Source of the DNA: Pseudomonas entomophila L48
GTDB lineage: Bacteria > Pseudomonadota > Gammaproteobacteria > Pseudomonadales > Pseudomonadaceae
Direction: 5' to 3'
Assembly (NCBI RefSeq): GCF_000026105.1
Contig: NC_008027.1
Location: 1,814,001 to 1,878,000 of the forward strand
DNA length: 64,000 nt
The notes below the pieces were generated by a model. The model was not told the DNA's origin. It worked only from the letters and a program-made list of their open reading frames with translations, and did no database searches. A program made the position numbers and the translations under genes. Each line of letters starts with the position of its first letter. Position 1 is the stretch's first letter. Positions 9,468 through 18,425 of the stretch are shown here, piece by piece.

Positions 9468-10058
9468 TTGAATAAAGTTCATTCGCCGCCCATGCGCTAT
9501 GACCCCCGGGAGCTCACCGACGAGGAGTTGGTGGCGCGTTCGCATGAGGAGCTGTTTCACGTTACCCGCGCCTATGAGGAACTCATGCGGCGCTACCAGC
9601 GGACCCTGTTCAACGTCTGCGCGCGCTACCTGGGGAACGATCGGGATGCCGACGATGTCTGTCAGGAGGTGATGTTGAAGGTGCTGTACGGGCTGAAGAA
9701 CTTCGAGGGCAAATCGAAGTTCAAGACCTGGCTCTACAGCATCACCTACAACGAATGCATCACCCAGTACCGCAAGGAGCGTCGCAAACGAAGGCTGATG
9801 GATGCCCTGAGCCTGGACCCTGTCGAAGAGGCGTCCGAGGACACGGCACCGAAGCCTGAAGAAAAGGGCGGGCTGGATAAATGGCTGGTGCATGTGAACC
9901 CGATCGACCGGGAAATCCTGGTGCTGCGATTTGTCGCGGAGCTGGAATTCCAGGAGATCGCGGACATCATGCACATGGGCCTGAGCGCCACGAAAATGCG
10001 CTACAAGCGCGCGCTCGACAAGCTTAGAGAGAAATTTGCAGGCCTGGCTGAAACTTAG
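9468..10058 (+). CDS. sigX: ECF RNA polymerase sigma factor SigX
   Basis: A 196-residue extracytoplasmic-function sigma factor. Region 2 contains YQRTLFNVCARYLGNDRDADDVCQEV and FKTWLYSITYNECITQYRKERRKR; region 4 contains NPIDREILVLRFVAELEFQEIADIMHMGLSATKMRYKRALDKL. It drives oprF and membrane fatty-acid genes in Pseudomonas. No anti-sigma gene is adjacent, as is usual for SigX. The likely start is TTG at 9468, giving the family N-terminus; an ATG at 9492 would shorten it by eight residues. It lies 110 bp upstream of oprF, its classic target. Confidence 0.93.
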   Translation: MNKVHSPPMRYDPRELTDEELVARSHEELFHVTRAYEELMRRYQRTLFNVCARYLGNDRDADDVCQEVMLKVLYGLKNFEGKSKFKTWLYSITYNECITQYRKERRKRRLMDALSLDPVEEASEDTAPKPEEKGGLDKWLVHVNPIDREILVLRFVAELEFQEIADIMHMGLSATKMRYKRALDKLREKFAGLAET

Positions 10059-10081
10059 TCGGCTGCAAATACCTCTAACCA

Positions 10082-10105
10082 ACCGGCAAGTTCTGCTAGA
10101 CTTGC
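10082..10105 (+). terminator. Hairpin between sigX and oprF
   Basis: CGGCAAG / CTTGCCG with a ten-base loop follows the sigX stop. There is no clear T-run, so it may attenuate read-through into oprF or form part of the oprF leader. Confidence 0.4.
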
Positions 10106-10168
10106 CGTCGAGTTGTCCCCCGGATGTTGGTGGGACTGCTTAACTATCACCAGATGGGGATTTAACGG

Positions 10169-11209
10169 ATGAAATTGAAAAACACCTTGGGCTTGGCCAT
10201 TGGTACTCTCGTAGCCGCTACTTCGCTCGGTGCTCTGGCACAAGGCCAAGGCGCGGTCGAAATCGAAGGCAACGTCACCAAGCAGTTCTACGATAGCGAG
10301 CGCAACTTCAAGAACGACGGCACCAACCCTGGTGTTCGCCTCGGTTACTTCCTGACCGATGACGTCTCCCTTGACCTGGGCTACAACGAGACTCACAACG
10401 CTCGTGGCGAAGTCTTCAACAAAGACATCAAAGGCTCGAAAACCAAGCTGGACGCCACCTACCACTTCGGTACCGTTGGCGATGCACTGCGTCCGTACGT
10501 TTCCGCTGGTTTCGCTCACGAAAGCCTGGGCCAGGCCACTCGTAGCGGCCGTGACCACTCCACCTTCGCCAACGTTGGCGCTGGCGCCAAGTGGTACATC
10601 ACCGACATGTTCTTCGCCCGTGCCGGCGTTGAAGCCATGTACAACATCGACAACGGCAACACCGAGTGGGGTCCGACCGTTGGTCTGGGTCTGAACTTCG
10701 GTGGCAGCGGTGGCCAGAAAGCCGCTCCTGCGCCGGCTCCAGTTGCTGAAGTCTGCTCCGACAGCGACAACGACGGCGTCTGCGACAACGTCGACAAGTG
10801 CCCTGACACCCCAGCCAACGTTACCGTTGACGCTGATGGCTGCCCGGCTGTTGCCGAAGTCGTTCGCGTTGAGCTGGACGTCAAGTTCGACTTCGACAAG
10901 TCGGTCGTCAAGCCAAACAGCTACGCTGACATCAAGAACCTGGCTGACTTCATGAAGCAGTACCCACAGACCACCACCACCGTGGAAGGTCACACTGACT
11001 CCGTCGGCCCAGACGCTTACAACCAGAAGCTGTCCGAGCGTCGTGCCAAGGCTGTCAAAGATGTCCTGACCCAGCAGTACGGTGTTGAATCGGGCCGTGT
11101 GAGCTCGGTTGGCTACGGCGAGACCCGTCCGGTCGCCGACAACGCCACCGAAGCTGGCCGCGCCGTCAACCGTCGCGTAGAAGCTCAGGTAGAAGCCCAG
11201 GCCAAGTAA
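10169..11209 (+). CDS. oprF: Major outer-membrane porin/structural protein OprF
   Basis: A 346-residue OmpA-family protein. A signal peptide (MKLKNTLGLAIGTLVAATSLGALA) precedes an N-terminal eight-strand barrel (about 25-185), a Pro/Ala hinge, a Cys-containing DxDxDG calcium-type loop (CSDSDNDGVCDNVDKCPDTP) and a C-terminal peptidoglycan-binding OmpA domain with NQKLSERRAKAVKDVL. It anchors the outer membrane to the cell wall and forms a slow pore. Codon use is more restricted than in neighbours (many GGC/GGT, ACC, AAG), as expected for a very abundant protein. A strong terminator follows. Confidence 0.97.
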   Translation: MKLKNTLGLAIGTLVAATSLGALAQGQGAVEIEGNVTKQFYDSERNFKNDGTNPGVRLGYFLTDDVSLDLGYNETHNARGEVFNKDIKGSKTKLDATYHFGTVGDALRPYVSAGFAHESLGQATRSGRDHSTFANVGAGAKWYITDMFFARAGVEAMYNIDNGNTEWGPTVGLGLNFGGSGGQKAAPAPAPVAEVCSDSDNDGVCDNVDKCPDTPANVTVDADGCPAVAEVVRVELDVKFDFDKSVVKPNSYADIKNLADFMKQYPQTTTTVEGHTDSVGPDAYNQKLSERRAKAVKDVLTQQYGVESGRVSSVGYGETRPVADNATEAGRAVNRRVEAQVEAQAK

Positions 11210-11227
11210 TTGGTTTGACGCTTCACG

Positions 11228-11254
11228 AAAAACCCGGCCTCGGCCGGGTTTTTC
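11228..11254 (+). terminator. Intrinsic terminator of oprF
   Basis: AAAAACCCGGCC / GGCCGGGTTTTT, a perfect stem ending in a T-run 18 bp after the stop codon. Confidence 0.9.
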
Positions 11255-11298
11255 TTTGCCTGGCGTTCACCGGCGCGGTACCCCTGTAAGGGTCTTCT

Positions 11299-11384
11299 GT
11301 AGGAGCGGCTTTAGCCGCGATGCAGGCGACGCGGTATCTGGTACCCGCTTCGCGGGTGATCGCGGCTAAAGCCGCTCCTACAGG
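11299..11384. repeat. Paired REP palindrome (GGAGCGGCTTTAGCCGCGAT class)
   Basis: TGTAGGAGCGGCTTTAGCCG and its mirror copy are 40 bp apart, with a small ACCCGC/GCGGGT hairpin between. It separates the convergent oprF and kinase genes. Confidence 0.85.
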
Positions 11385-11425
11385 TGTTGTGCCAAATCAA
11401 TGGGCTTTGAGAACCGGCTTGCGGT

Positions 11426-13096
11426 TCATCCCTTGAGCAGGGCGAGAAACACCGCCAGGTTGACCAGCAACGAGATCAACGCCACCGTTCGCCACACTTT
11501 AAGCGGCTCACGCTCCAGCAGCGGGCGTGGTCGGTCGGGCAGTTCCTGTCGATCCCCGCGCTCAAGCAGCAACAACCACTGTTCAGCCGTCTCGAAGCGG
11601 TGCGCTGGATTGGCGGCCACCGCCTGCTCCAGATTGCGCTGCAACCACTCGGGCAAGTCGGGGCGATAACGGGCGGCGCTCACTGGGGCTCCAAAGCGTG
11701 GTCGCTGGAAGGCTTCGATCTCACCGTAGGGATAGTGCCCTGTCAGCAGGTGGTATAGCGTCACACCCACTGCGTAGAGGTCATGGCGTGGGCTGGGTGG
11801 CTGCCCATCGAAGGCTTCCGGAGCGATATACGACGGCGTACCAGGCAAGGTGTGGGGCAAGTCCTCGGACAATCCCGGGCAATAGGCCAAGCCGAAGTCC
11901 AGCACACGCAACTGGCCATCACTGCCCAGATGAAGATTTTCCGGTTTGATGTCGCGATGCAGCAGGTTGCGCCGGTGCAGCGCGCCAACCGCGTGCAATA
12001 GCTGGCGAGCAATCTCCAGCCACTGTGGCAGGGGCAAGGGGCCGTGGGTGGCAAACAAGGTCGCAAGGGTCTCACCTGGATACTCTCGCATCAGGTAGTA
12101 CAGGTGCTGGCGCTGGTTGGCCGGGTGCGTCTCGGGGAAGTGCCGGCCAGCGACCCTGCGCAGGAACCATTCTTCCAGCAGCAGGCTCTGGATTGCCTGG
12201 GGTTCCACTTCGTCGACCTGAGGCAAGGTCTTGAGCAGCCAGGCCTGGCCTTGCTCGTCTCGTACGCGATAAAGCTGCGACTGGCGGCTTTGGCCGAGCA
12301 AGGCATCGACCTTCCAGTCATCGATCATCTGTCCGTTGCGCAAGGTACCGGGCAGTGGCCATTGCTGCGATTGCGCCAGTGTGTCGCCGAGGCTCACCGG
12401 GCCCAGCTCATCGACTCGGATCAGCAGGGCGCTGGCATTGTCCTGGCTGCCGCACAGATGGGCGGCGCTCACCAGAGTATCGACGGCCTCCTGCGGATCG
12501 GGTTGTTCACGCAGGATCGACTGGATATGCGCATCCCCCAGGCTGGCCCAGACGCCATCGCTGAGCAGCAGGAAGCATTCGCCTTGGTGCAGGTCACCCT
12601 CCAGGTAGTCCACCAGCAACTGCTGGTCCAGGCCCAGGGCGCGCTTGAGTACATGCTGCATGCCCGGTTGATCCCAGACATGGTCCTCGCTCAGGCATTG
12701 CAGGTGTTCCCCATGCCAGTGGTACAGGCGGCAATCGCCGACATGGGCGAGGGTGAAGCGTCGCCCGCGCAGCACCAGGGCGCTTAGCGTGGTCAGCAGA
12801 GGCTGGCCATTGCCCTGGGCGCGCAGCCAGCGGTTCTGCGCCAGCAACAGGCGGTCCAGGGCCTGGGCCACACTCCAGGTGGCAGGCGTGGCGTAGTAGT
12901 CCAGCGCCAGCGCCTGGAGGCTGGCTCGCGCCGCCAGGCCGCCGTCGGCGCAGTGGCTGACGCCGTCGGCGAGGGCGAACAGGTAGCCCTTGCTGGCGGC
13001 CAGCTCCGGCGCGGGGGTGACCAGGCGCAGGGCGTCCTGGTTCTCCTCCCGCGGCCCGGTGGCGCTGGCCTGGGCGAAACTCAAGCGCAGGCTCAT
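11426..13096 (-). CDS. PP2C phosphatase / Ser-Thr protein kinase fusion with C-terminal membrane anchor
   Basis: A 556-residue fusion. Residues about 1-240 form a PP2C-type phosphatase (GPREENQDA at the start, FALADGVSHCADGG, LAHVGDCRLY, LLLSDGVW), and residues about 270-520 a eukaryotic-like kinase with HRDIKPEN, LDFGLAYC and APEAFDG motifs. A single hydrophobic helix (WRTVALISLLVNLAVFLALL) ends the protein, so the catalytic parts face the cytoplasm. It overlaps the nitrate transporter gene by 4 bp (ATGA), so it is translationally coupled. A kinase gene at this place in the nitrate-assimilation operon is known in P. aeruginosa; its substrates are unknown. The start was set at the ATG in the coupling overlap. 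Confidence 0.88.
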   Translation of the reverse strand: MSLRLSFAQASATGPREENQDALRLVTPAPELAASKGYLFALADGVSHCADGGLAARASLQALALDYYATPATWSVAQALDRLLLAQNRWLRAQGNGQPLLTTLSALVLRGRRFTLAHVGDCRLYHWHGEHLQCLSEDHVWDQPGMQHVLKRALGLDQQLLVDYLEGDLHQGECFLLLSDGVWASLGDAHIQSILREQPDPQEAVDTLVSAAHLCGSQDNASALLIRVDELGPVSLGDTLAQSQQWPLPGTLRNGQMIDDWKVDALLGQSRQSQLYRVRDEQGQAWLLKTLPQVDEVEPQAIQSLLLEEWFLRRVAGRHFPETHPANQRQHLYYLMREYPGETLATLFATHGPLPLPQWLEIARQLLHAVGALHRRNLLHRDIKPENLHLGSDGQLRVLDFGLAYCPGLSEDLPHTLPGTPSYIAPEAFDGQPPSPRHDLYAVGVTLYHLLTGHYPYGEIEAFQRPRFGAPVSAARYRPDLPEWLQRNLEQAVAANPAHRFETAEQWLLLLERGDRQELPDRPRPLLEREPLKVWRTVALISLLVNLAVFLALLKG

Positions 13097-14304
13097 ACCC
13101 GTGCCGCGGTGACCGCCGCCGAGCCCCAGGTGGTGCGCCAGCGCAGTTTGACGCCATGCAGGCCGAACCAGGCCAGCAAGCCGAGGCTGGCGAACAGCCA
13201 CAGGCCCAGCTGGTAGTCGCCGGTATGCTGCTTGATGGCGCCTAATCCGGCCGCGAGGAGGAAGCCACCAATGCCGCCCGCCATGCCGATCAGCCCGGTC
13301 ATCACCCCGATCTCCTGGCGGAAGCGTTGCGGCACCAGTTGGAACACCGCGCCATTGCCGGCGCCCAACCCCAGCATGGCGCTGACGAACAGTGCCAGTG
13401 CTGCTGCCGCGCTGGGCAGGTTGAAGCCGACCGCGGCGATGCACACGGCCGCCACGCCGTACATGGCCAGCAAGGTGCGGATGCCGCCGAAGCGATCGGC
13501 CAGGGCGCCGCCCAGCGGGCGCATCAGGCTGCCGGCGAACACGCAGGCGGCGGTGTAGTAGCCCGCGGTGACCGGGCTCAAGGCGTACTGGTCGCTGAAG
13601 TAGCCGGGCAGGGCGCTGGCCAGGCCGATGAAGCCGCCGAAGGTGACGCTGTAGAAGAACATGAACCACCAGCTGTCTCGGTCGCCCAAGGCCCTGAGAT
13701 AGTCGGCCATGGCCTTCGGCTTGGGCTGCTCCGGGGCATTGCGCGCCAGCAGGGCGAACAGCGCCAGGGTCAGCAGCAGCGGTAGCAGGGCAAAGCCGAA
13801 CACATTGTTCCAGCCAAAGCCGGCCGCCAGGGCGGGCGCCAGCAGGGCGGCGAACACCGTGCCGGAGTTGCCGGCACCGGCGATGCCCATGGCCTTGCCC
13901 TGGTGCTGCGGTGGGTACCACTGCGAGGCCAGCGGCAAGGAGACGGCGAACGAGGCCCCGGCGAAGCCGAGGAACACGCCGAGCAACAGCGCCTGTTCAT
14001 AGCTGTGCACGCCTAGGTACCAGGCGCAGGCCAGGGCGACGATCACTACCACCTGGCCGATGAGACCGGCGGTTTTCGGTGACAGGCGGTCGACCAGCAG
14101 TCCCATGGCGAAGCGCAGCACCGCCCCAGCCAGGATCGGCGTGGCCACCATCAGTCCCCGTTGCTGGGCACTGAGCTGTAGGTCGGCGGCGATTTGCACC
14201 GCCAGGGGGCCGAGCAGGTACCAGACCATGAAGCTCAGGTCGAAGTAGAGGAAGGCGGCGAACAGGGTGGGCACATGCCCGGATTTCCAGAAGCTCGTAT
14301 TCAT
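13093..14304 (-). CDS. nasA: MFS nitrate/nitrite transporter (NarK/NasA family)
   Basis: A 403-residue protein with about 12 membrane segments. The NNP-family signature appears as GFAGASFAVSLPLASQWYPPQHQGKAMGIAGAGNSG in TM5 and GLGAGNGAVFQLVPQRF later, both typical of nitrate/nitrite carriers. The order nasS-nasT-(leader)-nasA-kinase on one strand identifies the substrate as nitrate. The preceding 221 bp hold a hairpin that probably responds to NasT. The start at 14304 gives MNTSFWKSGHVPTLF; the longer open frame runs into the leader hairpin. Confidence 0.92.
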   Translation of the reverse strand: MNTSFWKSGHVPTLFAAFLYFDLSFMVWYLLGPLAVQIAADLQLSAQQRGLMVATPILAGAVLRFAMGLLVDRLSPKTAGLIGQVVVIVALACAWYLGVHSYEQALLLGVFLGFAGASFAVSLPLASQWYPPQHQGKAMGIAGAGNSGTVFAALLAPALAAGFGWNNVFGFALLPLLLTLALFALLARNAPEQPKPKAMADYLRALGDRDSWWFMFFYSVTFGGFIGLASALPGYFSDQYALSPVTAGYYTAACVFAGSLMRPLGGALADRFGGIRTLLAMYGVAAVCIAAVGFNLPSAAAALALFVSAMLGLGAGNGAVFQLVPQRFRQEIGVMTGLIGMAGGIGGFLLAAGLGAIKQHTGDYQLGLWLFASLGLLAWFGLHGVKLRWRTTWGSAAVTAARV

Positions 14305-14343
14305 CGAACACCTCGTGGGGCGCACAACACAGGGGCGGAAACG

Positions 14344-14395
14344 CAAAGACGCCGCTGCCCGGTCCACGGCTGTGGAGCGGGGAGCGACGTCTTTG
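14344..14395 (-). promoter_or_regulatory. Hairpin leader (putative NasT-controlled attenuator) before nasA
   Basis: Read on the minus strand, CAAAGACGTCGCT pairs with AGCGGCGTCTTTG with one mismatch, enclosing an inner hairpin TCCAC-AGCC-GTGGA; T-rich sequence follows. The arrangement lies between nasT and nasA. ANTAR proteins such as NasT act by binding stem-loops in nitrate-operon leaders to prevent termination. The assignment is inferred from position and shape, not from a covariance search. Confidence 0.6.
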
Positions 14396-14486
14396 TCGGG
14401 GTTTGGGGGCAACCGCCGTTGGCTACCTGGTTTTCAATGAGCAAGAGGCGGGCCAGGTTCTTGTGTCGGTGAATGGTGGTGTCTGA

Positions 14487-14510
14487 TTCGCCAGCAAGCT
14501 GGCTCCTACA
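14487..14510. repeat. Single REP-like palindrome
   Basis: TTCGCCAGCAAGCTGGCTCC followed by TACA, an unpaired and slightly diverged member of the GGAGCCGGC class, directly downstream of nasT. Confidence 0.55.
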
Positions 14511-14525
14511 ATGTGGCGGGGGTGT

Positions 14526-15101
14526 TCAGCCGAGCATCTCGGACAGGGCGATGATCTGCTCCGCCACCTGGATCAGCTTCTGCTGGCGGCTCATGGCCTG
14601 GCGGCGCATCAGGGTGTAGGCCTGCTCCTCGTTGCAGTCCTTCATCTTCATCAGCAGCCCCTTGGCCTGCTCGATGCGCTTGCGTTCGGCCAGTTGCTGG
14701 TCGCGGGCCAACAGTTGCGCGCGCAGCGCCTGGTCGCTCTCGAAGCGTGCCATGGCCACGTCGAGGATCGGTTGCAGGCGTGCGGCGTGGATGCCTTCGA
14801 CGATATAGGCGCTGACTCCGGCCTGGATCGCCTGCCGCATCACCCCAGGATCGTGCTCGTCGGTGAACAGCACGATGGGCCGTGGGTGATCGCGGCTGAC
14901 CAGCACCATCTGCTCCAGTACATCCCGGCCGGGTGACTCGGTATCGATCAGCACCACGTCCGGGCGCACCGTTTCGACGCAGCCGGGCAGGTCGATGGTC
15001 AGGCCGCTGGCCTCGATTACCTCGAAGCCCGCCTCGCTCAATGCGGCCTTGAGGCGGCCAACCTTCTTTTCGGTGTCGTCGATCAGCAGGATGCGCAACA
15101 T
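14526..15101 (-). CDS. nasT: NasT-type response regulator antiterminator (REC-ANTAR)
   Basis: A 191-residue cytoplasmic protein. An N-terminal receiver-like domain (MLRILLIDDTEKK; VVLIDTESPG) is followed by a C-terminal ANTAR RNA-binding domain (about 128-188: RKRIEQAKGLLMKMKDCNEEQAYTLMRRQAM). In Pseudomonas and Azotobacter NasT promotes read-through of nitrate/nitrite reductase leaders unless held by NasS. It begins 9 bp after the nasS stop, so the pair is one operon. The hairpin at 14344-14395 is its likely local RNA target. Confidence 0.93.
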   Translation of the reverse strand: MLRILLIDDTEKKVGRLKAALSEAGFEVIEASGLTIDLPGCVETVRPDVVLIDTESPGRDVLEQMVLVSRDHPRPIVLFTDEHDPGVMRQAIQAGVSAYIVEGIHAARLQPILDVAMARFESDQALRAQLLARDQQLAERKRIEQAKGLLMKMKDCNEEQAYTLMRRQAMSRQQKLIQVAEQIIALSEMLG

Positions 15102-15110
15102 GGTCGTCCC

Positions 15111-16325
15111 TCAGCGTCCGACGCGTGCGCCGGGCGCCACGTCCAGGGCGTGCAGGCTGAAGCTGCGCGCGTAGCCATGGGGGTCGCTGCCGTCCCAGCG
15201 GCTGCCGTCGATCAGCCGGCTACTGCGCATCGGTAGCTCGGCGCAGGGTATGTGCAAGGCTTCGGCGGCCTCACGGTACAAGGCCAGTTGCTGGACCTGG
15301 CGTGCCACCTCGAGGTAATCCGGGTCGTCGCGCAGGATACCCCAGCGGCGGAACTGGGTCATGAACCACATGCCGTCGGAGAGGTAGGGCAGGTTGGCGC
15401 GGCCCTGGTCGAACAGGCGCAGTGCGTGGCGGTCCTGCCAGCGGTTGCCCAGGCCATCCTGGTATTCGCCAAGCAGGCGCGGTTCGATGCTGCTCACCGG
15501 GATGCCCAGGTAGCTGTCGCCACTGAGCAACTGCGCAGCGCCCCGGCGGTTCTCGAGGTTCTGTTCGATGAACCGGCTGGCGGCGAGGACCGCCTTGATC
15601 AGCGCCCGGGCGCTGTTGGGGTACTGCTCGACGAAGCCGCGGGCGCAGGCCAGCACTTTTTCCGGGTGATCCGGCCACACCGCCTGGCTGGTGGCCAAGG
15701 TGAAACCCTGGCCCTTGGCGATGGCGTCGGCCGACCAGGGCTCGCCGGCACAGAAGCCGTCGATACGCCCTGCCTGCAGGTGGGCGACCATCTGCGCGGG
15801 TGGCACCACCACGCTATCGACGTCACGCAATGGGTGAATGCCCTGGCTGGCCAGCCAGTAGTACAGCCACATGGCGTGGGTGCCGGTGGGGAAGGTCTGG
15901 GCGAAGGTCAGCCGTGCGCCATGCTGGTGCACCAGCCGGGCGAGTGCCTCGGGGCTGGTCACGCCCTTGCGCTGCAGTGCCGGGGAGAGGTTGATGGCCT
16001 GGGCATTCTGGTTCAGGCCCATGAGCACCGCCATGTCCCTGGCCGGGCCGCCGCCCACGCCAAGCTGCACAGCATAGACCAGCCCGTACAGGCAGTGGGC
16101 GGCGTCCAGCTCGCCCCGGGTCAGCTTGTCGCGCAGGCCGGCCCAGGAGGCCTGGCGGTGCAGGTTCAGGGTCAGGCCCTGCTGCTGGGCGAAGCCCTGG
16201 GTGGCGGCCACGATCACCGAGGCGCAGTCGGTCAGGGCCATGAACCCGATGTCCAGGCAGGTCTTCTCGGGGGCATCGCTGCCGTTGACCCAGGCCAGGG
16301 GCATTGTCGGGAGGGCTGTATTCAC
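15111..16325 (-). CDS. nasS: NasS nitrate sensor (NrtA-like ABC binding protein)
   Basis: A 404-residue NrtA/NasS-family protein related to periplasmic nitrate-binding proteins. Here there is no signal peptide, consistent with a cytoplasmic sensor that sequesters NasT when nitrate is absent. Family stretches include LDIGFMALTDCASVIVAATQGF at the N-terminus, HCLYGLVYAVQLGVGG and GFCAGEPWSADAIAKGQGF. The GTG at 16325 is preferred because GAGGA lies 6 bases upstream; a TTG further up lacks a ribosome site. It is divergent from pyrD with 126 bp between starts. Confidence 0.9.
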   Translation of the reverse strand: MNTALPTMPLAWVNGSDAPEKTCLDIGFMALTDCASVIVAATQGFAQQQGLTLNLHRQASWAGLRDKLTRGELDAAHCLYGLVYAVQLGVGGGPARDMAVLMGLNQNAQAINLSPALQRKGVTSPEALARLVHQHGARLTFAQTFPTGTHAMWLYYWLASQGIHPLRDVDSVVVPPAQMVAHLQAGRIDGFCAGEPWSADAIAKGQGFTLATSQAVWPDHPEKVLACARGFVEQYPNSARALIKAVLAASRFIEQNLENRRGAAQLLSGDSYLGIPVSSIEPRLLGEYQDGLGNRWQDRHALRLFDQGRANLPYLSDGMWFMTQFRRWGILRDDPDYLEVARQVQQLALYREAAEALHIPCAELPMRSSRLIDGSRWDGSDPHGYARSFSLHALDVAPGARVGR

Positions 16326-16451
16326 GGGGATCCTCGGGGGTTTCAGCGCAACGGCATGGGGCAGGAGAAGCAACCCATGTGCCAGGCCCCTGTCGCCACG
16401 ACGGCGCGCTGGCTATAATCGCTCCCTCACACACCGCGAGTCCGCCCGCCC

Positions 16452-17474
16452 ATGTATACCCTGGCCCGCCAGTTGCTGTTCAAGCTTTCCCCGGAAACCT
16501 CCCACGACCTCTCGCTGGACCTGATCGGCGCCGGTGGCCGCCTTGGGCTCAATGGCCTGCTGTGCAAGCAGCCAGCAGCGTTGCCGGTAAGTGTCATGGG
16601 CTTGAACTTCGCCAACCCGGTCGGCCTGGCCGCGGGCCTGGACAAGAACGGCGCGGCCATCGATGGCTTCGCCCAGCTGGGCTTCGGTTTCGTCGAGATC
16701 GGCACCGTGACCCCGCGCCCGCAGCCGGGCAACCCCAAGCCGCGCCTGTTCCGTATTCCCGAGGCCACCGCGATCATCAACCGCATGGGCTTCAACAACC
16801 TGGGTGTCGACAACCTGCTGGCGCGGGTGCGGGCCTCGAAGTACAGCGGCGTGCTGGGTATCAACATCGGCAAGAACTTCGACACCCCGGTCGAGCGCGC
16901 CCAGGATGACTACCTGATCTGCCTGGAGAAGGTCTACAACGACGCCAGCTACATCACCGTCAACGTCAGCTCGCCCAACACGCCGGGCCTGCGCAGCCTG
17001 CAGTTCGGCGACTCGCTCAAGCAACTGCTCGATGCCCTGGCCGAGCGTCGCGAGCAACTGGCGGTGAGCAACGGCAAGCGCGTGCCGCTGGCGATCAAGA
17101 TCGCCCCGGACATGAGTGACGAGGAAACCGCCCTGGTGGCGGCGGCACTGATGGAATCGGGGATGGACGCGGTGATCGCTACCAACACGACTCTTGGCCG
17201 TGAGGGTGTCGAGGGTCTGCCGTTCGGTGGCGAGGCGGGCGGCCTGTCGGGGGCGCCGGTGCTGGAGAAGAGCACTCACACGGTGAAGGTGTTGGCGGGT
17301 GAGTTGGGTGGCAAGCTGCCGATCATCGCGGCGGGCGGTATCACCGAGGGTCGCCATGCGGCTGAGAAAATCGCTGCAGGGGCGAGCCTGGTGCAGATTT
17401 ATTCGGGCTTCATCTATAAGGGGCCCGCGTTGATTCGCGAGGCGGTGGACGCGATTGCCGCGATGCCGAGGTGA
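16452..17474 (+). CDS. pyrD: Dihydroorotate dehydrogenase (quinone), class 2
   Basis: A 340-residue membrane-associated flavoenzyme of pyrimidine synthesis that oxidises dihydroorotate to orotate and reduces quinone. The N-terminal helix [25 protein letters not shown] is the class 2 membrane-docking segment. Flavin and substrate motifs [47 protein letters not shown] and GGITEGRHA are present; the class 2 catalytic Ser is in the NVSSPNTPG loop. Length and start match the family exactly. A REP pair follows. Confidence 0.97.
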
Positions 17475-17478
17475 GCCC

Positions 17479-17546
17479 ATCGCGGATGAATCCGCTCCTA
17501 CCGGGGCGTGCGTCGCTACCGGTAGGAGCGGATTCATCCGCGATGC
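17479..17546. repeat. Paired REP palindrome (GGAGCGGATTCATCCGCGAT class)
   Basis: ATCGCGGATGAATCCGCTCC and its mirror GGTAGGAGCGGATTCATCCG are separated by about 15 bp, between the convergent pyrD and rmf genes. Confidence 0.85.
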
Positions 17547-17569
17547 AGCCGACACCGATTCAAGGGCAT

Positions 17570-17600
17570 AAAAAAGGGCCCCTCAAAAGGGGCCCCTGGG
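17570..17600 (-). terminator. Intrinsic terminator of rmf
   Basis: On the minus strand GGGGCCCC-TTTTGA-GGGGCCC is followed by TTTTTTATG. It serves rmf; read rightwards it lacks a T-run. Confidence 0.8.
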
Positions 17601-17657
17601 CCGCAGCCCGCCGCCCGGATAGGGCGCGCATGGGTAACTCGAATTCAGTGTCCTCGT

Positions 17658-17873
17658 TCAGCCAACGGCGTGATTTTCGTTGAGTCTATGAATGCCAGCG
17701 GTACCGGTCATGCCGTCCCAATTATCACCGCGACCTTCGCGCCAGCCGTTGATCCAGGCCTGGCGAACGGATGGCAGGTTGAAGGGGCAAAGTTCGCGGG
17801 ATTTGCCGGTGACCCCGTACTGGTAGCCACGTGAATATGCTCTTTCCAACGGATCACGCTTAAGTCTTCTCAT
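17658..17873 (-). CDS. rmf: Ribosome modulation factor
   Basis: A 71-residue basic protein starting MRRLKRDPLERAYSRGYQYG, with LPSVRQAWINGWREGR in the middle, both diagnostic for RMF. It dimerises 70S ribosomes to inactive 100S particles in stationary phase. The C-terminal 15 residues extend beyond the E. coli length, as in other pseudomonads. It is followed by a strong terminator and preceded by a long non-coding leader or promoter region. Confidence 0.93.
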   Translation of the reverse strand: MRRLKRDPLERAYSRGYQYGVTGKSRELCPFNLPSVRQAWINGWREGRGDNWDGMTGTAGIHRLNENHAVG

Positions 17874-18425
17874 AGGGTGTTGCCCTCACTTGTTGACTGT
17901 AATGTCCCGTCGGCCTCTCCGAGGCCGGGCAGAATCGTTCTGCCGGTGTGCGCCCGCTGCCGGCGTGGCGGGCTGAAGGTGCCGCCCCGTTGCGAGACGA
18001 CCTAAGGCCAGTTCTAACGAATGCGAGTCACAGTGTGAATGATCGATTTGTCATAAGGACGTAACCTTTTTGAGGGTGAGGGGATAAGTAAATAAATGCG
18101 ACTGAACCTTGTTTGCCGTTGAGCCCGCTATGATCAGGGTTTAACGAACATTGGCGTCAATTGGCCAGCGTTGCTGGATGATGACCGTCATACTTGCTGA
18201 TGCGACGAAGGGTCACCCCCCGGGCCCGCCGTCCAGGAATTTTCCACACTGCCCGACGATCAAAGCCTCTCTCGCCCCTTGGCGTGGCGGCAATGTGTCG
18301 GGCGGCCCGGCCTTGCGGTCTGTCCCGCAAGGCCACCCGGGCGCCTGCTGGAAGGCGTGCGGGCAAACAGCGGCAGGCCGACGCGTTGGCCTGTCATCTA
18401 CCTAGCCAAAGGCTCTGGATTACTC
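17874..18425. other. Non-coding interval between rmf and rlmKL
   Basis: These 552 bp hold the divergent promoters of rmf and rlmKL and no convincing gene. Two hairpins stand out: GGCCTC/GAGGCC near 17912 and GGCCTTGCGG / CCGCAAGGCC at 18309-18334, about 90 bp before the rlmKL start. The A/T-rich patch at 18040-18145 is the best promoter region. The rlmKL frame is open upstream to 18279, but the remaining codons look non-coding. Confidence 0.6.

Noticed and set aside
11426..13921. 831-codon version of the phosphatase-kinase
   Set aside because: The extra N-terminal part is an off-frame reading of the transporter gene; the coupled ATG at 13096 starts the PP2C domain.
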